NCBI GenBank assembly: GCA_036676455.1
Contig: JAKFCW010000022.1
Span: forward strand, 1-64,000
Length of the DNA: 64,000 nucleotides
Source: UBA4093 sp036676455
GTDB lineage: Bacteria; Cyanobacteriota; Sericytochromatia; S15B-MN24; UBA4093
Direction: 5' to 3'
Program-made: the position numbers and the translations under genes
Part shown: positions 58,829-64,000 of the stretch, in pieces
Layout: each line of letters begins with the position of its first letter
How positions within the stretch are numbered: position 1 is the stretch's first letter
The notes under the pieces: generated by a model
What the model was told of the DNA's origin: nothing
Database searches by the model: none
What the model saw: the letters and a program-made list of their open reading frames with translations, nothing else

Positions 58829-61800
58829 CTATACAAGCGTCAGCTGTGCTTCCGGAGCGTAGTAACGAAGGCGATCCAGGCCGATGAGGGCCGTCAGCGA
58901 CGCCTCGAGTTCGGAGTTCCAGGTCACCCAGAACATGTCGCTCGCGACCACCTGCTGGTTCTGCCCATCGAAGTGGAAGACCACGGAGGTCTCGCCCTGG
59001 TGGTTGCGCAGGGCCTCTGCGATCAGGACCAGCTGCTTGCCGGTGGCCGTGCCGGGAATCTGGATGTGCAGGCTCGGCATGGCCGCCAGCGGAGTGACCG
59101 AGCTGATCAGGATCTGCGGGCGTTCGTCGTTACCCGCCCACTTGCCCTTGATGAGGACCTTGGAGTCGTCATGCAGCAGGGCGGAGTACTCCTCGTAGGT
59201 GCGCGGGAAGGCGACGACGTCGACCGCGTCGGTGAAGTCCTCGAGCTTGCCGGCCATCATCATCGAGCCGGTCTTGGTCATCATGCGCCGGGTCTGGGTC
59301 AGCATGCCGCCCGCGACGACGTTCTTGATCTCCTGCTGGGAGGCGTTGAGCTGGGAGGCCGTGTGGGTGGTGTGCCATTCCAGCTTGACCGGTACCGTCG
59401 AGAGGGGATGCCCCGAGACGTAGAGGCCCAGGAGGTCCTTCTCCATGGCGAGCGCCTCCTCGTCGGGGAAGGGCTCGATGTCGGGAAGGCTGGGAGTCGC
59501 GATCGCCAGGGGTGCCGACGCCCCGCCAAACAGCGAGATCTGCCCGATGGCATCGTCCTTCTGCTTGCGGTGCGCCAGGTCCAGGGCCTCGTCCAGAGCA
59601 GCCAGTAGCTGGGCGCGGTGCCCCTCGAAGGTGTCGAAGGCGCCGCAGCGGATCAGGCTTTCGATGGCGCGCCGGTTGACGATCTTGAGGTCGACCTCGG
59701 CGCAGAACTCGTAGAGGTCCTTGAACTTTCCGTCCGTCTGCTTGGCACGCGCCTCGCAGATGGCCTCGATGGCCGCGATGCCGACGTTCTTGACGGCGCC
59801 CATGCCGAAGCGGATGCCCTCGTCGGTGACGGTGAAGTCGGCTCCCGAGTAGTTGACGTCGGGAGGCAGGACCTTGATGCCCATCCGCTTGCAGTCGTTG
59901 ATGCAGAGGAGGATCTTGTCCTGCGAGCCCAGGAGGCTGCTCATCAGGGCGGCCATGTACTCGGCGGGATAGTGCGCCTTGAGGTAGGCCGTGTGGTAGG
60001 TGACGACCGCGTAGGCGGCGGTGTGGGCGCGGTTGAAGCAGTACTCCGAGAACTTCGTCATCTTGTCGAAGAGATCGTTGGCGATCTCGTCGGAGACTCC
60101 GTGCTTGCGCGTTCCGTCGAGGAAGATCTCGCGCTGCTTGTCCATCTCCTCCTTTTTCTTCTTGCCCATGGCGCGGCGGAGGAGGTCGGCCTGGCCGAGC
60201 GTGTAGCCCGCGAGCACCTGAGCGATCTGCATGATCTGCTCCTGGAAGACCATGGTGCCGTAGGTGTCCTGGAGGATGGGGACCAGGTCGGGATGGTCGT
60301 ACTCGATGGCTTTCTTGCCGTTCTTGCGGTCGACGTACTCGTCGACGTAGCCGCTCTGGATAGGACCGGGGCGGTAGAGCGCGAGGACGGCCGAGATGTC
60401 TTCGAAGTTTGTCGGCTGAAGGCGCTTGATCAGCTTCGTCATGCCCTCGGACTCGACCTGGAAGATGCCCACCGTCGCGCCAGAACGCATCAGCTCGTAG
60501 ACCTTCGGGTCGGTGAAGTCCTGGGAGTTGAGGTCGTAATCGACGCCGTGGCGCTCCTTGATGTACTCGAGGGCCTTGGCCATCATCGTCAGGTTTCGCA
60601 GGCCCAGGAAGTCCATCTTGAGGAGGCCCATCATCTCGCAGTACTTGTACTCGTACTGGGTCGAGATGCCCTCGTCGTCCTTGCCGACGCGCTGCAGCGG
60701 AACGGTCTCGGTCAGGGGATCGCGCGAGATGATGACGCCCGCGGCGTGAAGGGAGGTGTTACGGACGATGCCTTCGAGCTTCTTGCCGAGTTCGAGGATC
60801 TCGGCGACCTTCATGTCGCGTTCGGCTTCCTCGTAGAGCTCGGTGCCTTCCTTGGTGGCGTCCGCGAGGCTGATGCCGAGCTCTTCGGGGACCATCTTGG
60901 TCAGGCGGTTCGTGTCGTTGAAGTTGAGCTCGAGCACGCGGCCGACGTCCTTGATGGCGGCCTTGGCGCCCAGGGTGCCGTACGTGACGATCTGGGCGAC
61001 CCGGTCGCGGCCGTACTTGCGGCCGACGTACTCGATCACCTCGCCGCGGCGGTCGATGCAGAAGTCGATATCGACGTCGGGCATGCTGACGCGCTCCGGA
61101 TTGAGGAAGCGTTCGAAGAGCAGGTTGTACTTGACCGGGTCGATGTTGGTGATGCGCAGGCAGTAGGCGGCCAGCGAGCCTGCCGCCGAGCCGCGGCCAG
61201 GGCCGACCTGGATGCCGTTGGTCTTGGCGTAGTTGATGAAGTCCCAGACGATCAAGAAGTACGCTGCGAAGCCCATCTGCTCGATGATGCCCAGCTCGAA
61301 CCTCAGGCGCTGCTCGATCTCGGGGGTGATGGTCTCGTAGCGCTCCTTGAGGCCGTCCCACGCGAGCTTGCTGAGGTAGCTCTCGATGGTGTGGCCCGGC
61401 GGCACGTCGTAACGGGGCAGCATGGTGCGGCCGAAGTCCAGGATCAGGTTGCACTTCTGGGCTATCTCGAGGGTGTTCCAGAGCGCCTGTGGCGTGTCGC
61501 GGAAGACCTCGGCCATCTCCTGGGGCGACTTGAGGTAGAAGTCGGGGCCGTAGGCCATATGCCGGGTGGAATCCAGGAGGCTCTTGCCGGTCTGGATGCA
61601 AAGCAGGGCCTCGTGGGCGCGCATGTCCTCGGGGTTGGTGAAGTGGCTGTCGTTGGTGCCTGCCACCTTGATGCCCGTGCGTTCGGACAGCTCGAGAAGG
61701 GCCCGGTTGACCCGGTGCTGCTCGGCGAGGCCATGGTTTTGCAGCTCGAAGTAGAAGTCGTCGCCGAAGACCCGCTGGAACCAGCGCGCGGACTGCTCGG

Positions 61801-62314
61801 CCTCCTCGTAGCGTCCCTTCAGGATATGCTGGGGCAATTCGCCTCCCAGGCAGGCCGTGAGGGCGATGAGGCCCTCGGAGTGCTCTTCGAGCAGCTCCTT
61901 GTCGATCCGGGGCTTGTGGTAGAAGCCTTCGAGGTGGCCCTTGGAGACGAGCTTGATGAGGTTGCCGTAGCCCGTGCGGTTCTTGGCGAGCAGCACGAGG
62001 TGGTTGTAGGCCTTGCCTTCCTTGGGAGGAGTCTTGTCGAGGCGCGAGCCCGGTGCGACGTAGGCCTCGCAGCCAATCAGCGGCTTGATGCCGGCCTCCT
62101 TGGCCTTGCGGTAGAACTCGATCGCGCCGTACATGACGCCATGATCGGTCAGGGCCAGGGCGGGCATCTCGTACTTGGCCGCCCGCTTGACCAACTCGCC
62201 GATCCGGCTCGCTCCGTCGAGGAGGGAGTACTCGGAGTGGACGTGGCAGTGAACGAACTGCGGCTTGGACAAGGCTTTTCCCCCCGGCTTCCCTTCGACG
62301 ACGCTTGGTACCAT
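58829..62314 (-). CDS. dnaE: DNA polymerase III subunit alpha
   Basis: 1161 residues, the normal length for DnaE1. PHP domain at the start (FVHCHVHSEYSLLDGASRIG, ALTDHGVMYGAIEFYRKAKE). Polymerase catalytic Asp pair in PDVDIDFCIDRRGEVIEYVG (about 408-427), third Asp region in LKMDFLGLRNLTMMAKALEY (about 560), thumb/fingers with LYRPGPIQSGYVDEYVDRKN and the FNRAHTAAYAVVTYHTAYLK signature. OB-fold and C-terminal domain follow. It is the replicative polymerase. ATG 62314 is the start; no strong ribosome site. Whether its PHP keeps all metal ligands needs alignment. Confidence 0.95.
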   Translation of the reverse strand: MVPSVVEGKPGGKALSKPQFVHCHVHSEYSLLDGASRIGELVKRAAKYEMPALALTDHGVMYGAIEFYRKAKEAGIKPLIGCEAYVAPGSRLDKTPPKEGKAYNHLVLLAKNRTGYGNLIKLVSKGHLEGFYHKPRIDKELLEEHSEGLIALTACLGGELPQHILKGRYEEAEQSARWFQRVFGDDFYFELQNHGLAEQHRVNRALLELSERTGIKVAGTNDSHFTNPEDMRAHEALLCIQTGKSLLDSTRHMAYGPDFYLKSPQEMAEVFRDTPQALWNTLEIAQKCNLILDFGRTMLPRYDVPPGHTIESYLSKLAWDGLKERYETITPEIEQRLRFELGIIEQMGFAAYFLIVWDFINYAKTNGIQVGPGRGSAAGSLAAYCLRITNIDPVKYNLLFERFLNPERVSMPDVDIDFCIDRRGEVIEYVGRKYGRDRVAQIVTYGTLGAKAAIKDVGRVLELNFNDTNRLTKMVPEELGISLADATKEGTELYEEAERDMKVAEILELGKKLEGIVRNTSLHAAGVIISRDPLTETVPLQRVGKDDEGISTQYEYKYCEMMGLLKMDFLGLRNLTMMAKALEYIKERHGVDYDLNSQDFTDPKVYELMRSGATVGIFQVESEGMTKLIKRLQPTNFEDISAVLALYRPGPIQSGYVDEYVDRKNGKKAIEYDHPDLVPILQDTYGTMVFQEQIMQIAQVLAGYTLGQADLLRRAMGKKKKEEMDKQREIFLDGTRKHGVSDEIANDLFDKMTKFSEYCFNRAHTAAYAVVTYHTAYLKAHYPAEYMAALMSSLLGSQDKILLCINDCKRMGIKVLPPDVNYSGADFTVTDEGIRFGMGAVKNVGIAAIEAICEARAKQTDGKFKDLYEFCAEVDLKIVNRRAIESLIRCGAFDTFEGHRAQLLAALDEALDLAHRKQKDDAIGQISLFGGASAPLAIATPSLPDIEPFPDEEALAMEKDLLGLYVSGHPLSTVPVKLEWHTTHTASQLNASQQEIKNVVAGGMLTQTRRMMTKTGSMMMAGKLEDFTDAVDVVAFPRTYEEYSALLHDDSKVLIKGKWAGNDERPQILISSVTPLAAMPSLHIQIPGTATGKQLVLIAEALRNHQGETSVVFHFDGQNQQVVASDMFWVTWNSELEASLTALIGLDRLRYYAPEAQLTLV

Positions 62315-62385
62315 CTTAGCACAGCCGATTGGGCTCTCTGAAGCCGTTCGGCGCGCCTTTCAGGCGCCGCGGGGCCCATCGAAAT

Positions 62386-62416
62386 CAAGCCCCCGTCCGG
62401 TTAGGGCGGGGGCTTG
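62386..62416 (-). terminator. Terminator of the CDF transporter gene
   Basis: CAAGCCCCCG (62386-62395) pairs with CGGGGGCTTG (62407-62416). It is downstream of the minus-strand CDF gene and upstream of dnaE. The minus strand continues ATTTCGATG without a U-run. Confidence 0.6.
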
Positions 62417-62434
62417 AAACAAGCGTTCGACGGG

Positions 62435-63376
62435 CTACCAGTTCAAGCGCTGGCACGCATCCAGGTTGCCGGTCTCGACCTGGATGGTCGCATGGTCGAT
62501 GCGATACTCGTCGCGCAAGTCGTCCTGCAGGCGGCAGAGCACCTCCTGGCTAGATTCGACGTTGTCGACGACCACGTGGCAGGTCAGCGAGAACATCCCG
62601 GAGGTCACGGTCCAGATGTGCAGGTCGTGCACGGAGCGCACGCCGGGACAAGAGAGGATTAGGGCCGAAACCTTGGACGGGTCGATATGCAAGGGCGTCG
62701 CCTGGATCAGGATATCGACCGACATGGTGACCAGTCCCCATGCGCTCCTCAAGATGAGCAGGCCCACCAGCGCGGAAACGAGCGGATCGGCGAGATACCA
62801 GCCGAAACGCCACATGAGCAAGCCCGCGACGATGGCAGCCAGCGAGCCCAGCGCGTCGCCGAGAACGTGGGCCAGGGCGCCCTTGACGTTGAGGCTGTCC
62901 TCGGAAGCGCGCGAGAGGATGAAGGCGCCAATGAGGTTGATGAACAAGCCGCCTGTGGCGATGATGAGCATCGGGACGCTGTCGACCTCCGGCGCGGAAC
63001 CCAGGCGCTGGAAGGCTTCCCAGAAGATGCCCCCTGCCACGACGATCAGCGAGGCGCCGTTGATCAAGGTCGCCAGGATCTCGAAGCGGTAGTAGCCGTA
63101 GGACTTCGTGGGCGTCGGCGGGCGCGACGCAAGCCACATGGCTGCGAAGCTGAGCCCCAAGGCCGCCGCGTCCGTGAACATGTGGCCGGCATCCGCAAGC
63201 AGGGCCAAGCTGTTCGTCATCACGCCGCCGACGACTTCCGTTACCATGTATAGGCTGGTGAGGATGAAGACCGTCAGCAGGGCCTTTTTCGATCCCTCGC
63301 GATGAACATGGTGGTGGTGATGATGATCATGATGGTGGTCATGGGCGTGATCATGATCATGGGTGTCCGACATCAT
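62435..63376 (-). CDS. Cation diffusion facilitator (CzcD/ZitB-like zinc exporter)
   Basis: 313 residues. A remarkably His/Asp-rich N-terminus (about residues 5-25) precedes six transmembrane helices with the metal-site motifs LLADAGHMFTDAAALGLSF (HxxxD, helix 2) and HVLGDALGSLAAIVAGLL (HxxxD, helix 5). The C-terminal cytoplasmic domain follows (LHIDPSKVSALILSCPGVRS, VHDLHIWTVTSGMFSLTCHV). CDF proteins exchange Zn2+ (or Cd2+/Co2+) for H+. The upstream region has the TAACCTGGTTAT word seen also at 55.2 kb. Start is one of two adjacent ATGs. Confidence 0.9.
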   Translation of the reverse strand: MMSDTHDHDHAHDHHHDHHHHHHVHREGSKKALLTVFILTSLYMVTEVVGGVMTNSLALLADAGHMFTDAAALGLSFAAMWLASRPPTPTKSYGYYRFEILATLINGASLIVVAGGIFWEAFQRLGSAPEVDSVPMLIIATGGLFINLIGAFILSRASEDSLNVKGALAHVLGDALGSLAAIVAGLLMWRFGWYLADPLVSALVGLLILRSAWGLVTMSVDILIQATPLHIDPSKVSALILSCPGVRSVHDLHIWTVTSGMFSLTCHVVVDNVESSQEVLCRLQDDLRDEYRIDHATIQVETGNLDACQRLNW

Positions 63377-63434
63377 GGAATCTGCTTTCTAGTGGATCGG
63401 AGCAACGCTTCGACATCAAGACAAGTAAGTAATC

Positions 63435-63463
63435 TAGTTAATCATTAACCTGGTTATTGTTTT
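63435..63463. promoter_or_regulatory. AT-rich motif upstream of the CDF gene
   Basis: CTAGTTAATCATTAACCTGG then TTATTGTTTT lies 60-88 bases before the CDF start. TAACCTGGTTAT occurs identically in the hairpin at 55.2 kb, and TTAATCATTAA is an imperfect palindrome. It may be an operator for a metal-responsive or other regulator. Evidence is limited to the sequence repetition. Confidence 0.3.
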
Positions 63464-63591
63464 CCCTGGGTAAGGATTCACCCACCGCACGCAGGGAATC
63501 CTTCCGCAACGACGAGACCGATCTCCCGAACTGGCGTTCACATCGTCATTCTACACCGGGGTCGTGCCGCAAGGGACCTCATACGGGCATA

Positions 63592-64000
63592 ATGCCCTCA
63601 GAGGAGGGCTCGATCACGGACGCCAGGGATGGTCAACGCGCTTACAAAGAAGGTCGCTTCGCCGATGCCGTGCGCCACCTGGCGGCAGCGACGCTGGCTT
63701 CGCCTGCCGATCCTGCCCTCTCCTTGATGCTGGCGCGCGCCTGTGAACGCGTCGGCTGGGCGGATGTCGCCTGGTGCATGTTCGACCGCGTCGCAGAGCA
63801 GGCCAAGGAGCCCGAGTCGGTCGCACTTGCCAAACAAGGAAAGGCCGCCCTGGCGCCGCCTCGAGGCCTCGACGCCACGCTGCTGGCCGCCGGCGTGGTG
63901 GATCCCGTCCGGATGGCCCAGGCCCGCAGCGAGGCGCGCGAGGGGGAGACGGGCCTGGACTGGCTGATTCGCCAGGATGCCTGCTCCTTCGACCGCGTCG
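63592..64000 (+). CDS. TPR-like plus MshEN-like protein, N-terminal part
   Basis: Runs off the window end after 136 codons. ATG 63592 follows a weak AGGG. The first 75 residues fit a TPR pair (RAYKEGRFADAVRHLAAATL, ASPADPALSLMLARACERVG). Then comes a linker and LLAAGVVDPVRMAQARSEAR, with TGLDWLIRQDACS, a pattern I associate with the N-terminal MshEN domain of type II/IV secretion ATPases. It may therefore be a secretion- or pilus-assembly regulator or ATPase. Partial, so low certainty. Confidence 0.5.
   Translation, partial: MPSEEGSITDARDGQRAYKEGRFADAVRHLAAATLASPADPALSLMLARACERVGWADVAWCMFDRVAEQAKEPESVALAKQGKAALAPPRGLDATLLAAGVVDPVRMAQARSEAREGETGLDWLIRQDACSFDRV

Noticed and set aside
59618..62341. 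907-codon open frame on the plus strand opposite dnaE
   Set aside because: Lies entirely antisense to a confidently identified dnaE; GC-rich codon bias leaves long antisense frames open. Its translation is Val/Leu/Asp/Gly/Arg-heavy without any domain.
1..64000. CRISPR arrays and rRNA genes
   Set aside because: No regularly spaced short direct repeats and no rRNA-like sequence were seen. The RecB/Cas4-like nuclease at 33.3 kb is therefore not taken as CRISPR-associated.

Overview
The window is about 60% GC over most of its length, has many GTG starts and clear GGAGG-type ribosome binding sites, and looks like the chromosome of a free-living Gram-negative-type bacterium: it encodes c-type cytochromes, lipoproteins with lipoboxes, a di-haem cytochrome c peroxidase and a PHP-type DnaE. 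I cannot fix the phylum from sequence reading alone. There is no rRNA operon and no CRISPR array. Two tRNA-Arg(ACG) genes are present.

Layout. 1-4.9 kb: the tail of a probable beta-ureidopropionase, a class-III aminotransferase and mmsA (beta-alanine to acetyl-CoA branch of reductive pyrimidine breakdown), then small stand-alone genes (DUF6157-like, cupin, a hypothetical, a 2OG-Fe(II) oxygenase). 5.0-9.9 kb: ABC-F ATPase, tRNA-Arg, YceI-like protein, soluble PAS-PAS histidine kinase, MarR regulator. 9.9-42.0 kb: an accessory region bounded by a near-identical 61-62 bp direct repeat. It starts with a cytochrome c/FTR1 iron permease fusion. It then carries two IS3-type elements, passenger genes between IS-end-like repeats, a 1.8-kilo-residue STAND-like NTPase, an AT-rich cluster of exported and membrane proteins of unknown role, a pair of paralogous HTH regulators, an EcsC protein, a RecB-type nuclease operon, two very large tandem tyrosine recombinases, a zinc-ribbon protein, and at its right edge a large serine recombinase whose reading frame runs into the second tRNA-Arg gene. 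42.0-64.0 kb: backbone again. It holds an acetyl-CoA hydrolase/transferase-family enzyme, an AI-2E-family permease, an endonuclease I lipoprotein, a tightly packed six-gene operon, a di-haem peroxidase, an MDR dehydrogenase, dnaE, a cation diffusion facilitator and the start of a TPR/MshEN-like gene.

How the genes may work together. The most coherent metabolic unit is the minus-strand operon 54.5 to 45.7 kb: GNAT protein, PaaK-like ligase, LuxE-family acyl-protein synthetase, a LuxC reductase fused to a second PaaK-like domain, an MFS exporter and a GAF histidine kinase, with gene junctions overlapping or 3-10 bases apart. It has fatty-acid-reductase parts but no luciferase, so it probably makes and exports an acyl-aldehyde or acyl-derived product. 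The most interesting accessory parts are the STAND-like protein (candidate defence system) and the 31.7-40.4 kb recombinase/nuclease module. Their presence between direct repeats next to a serine recombinase suggests a mobile island.
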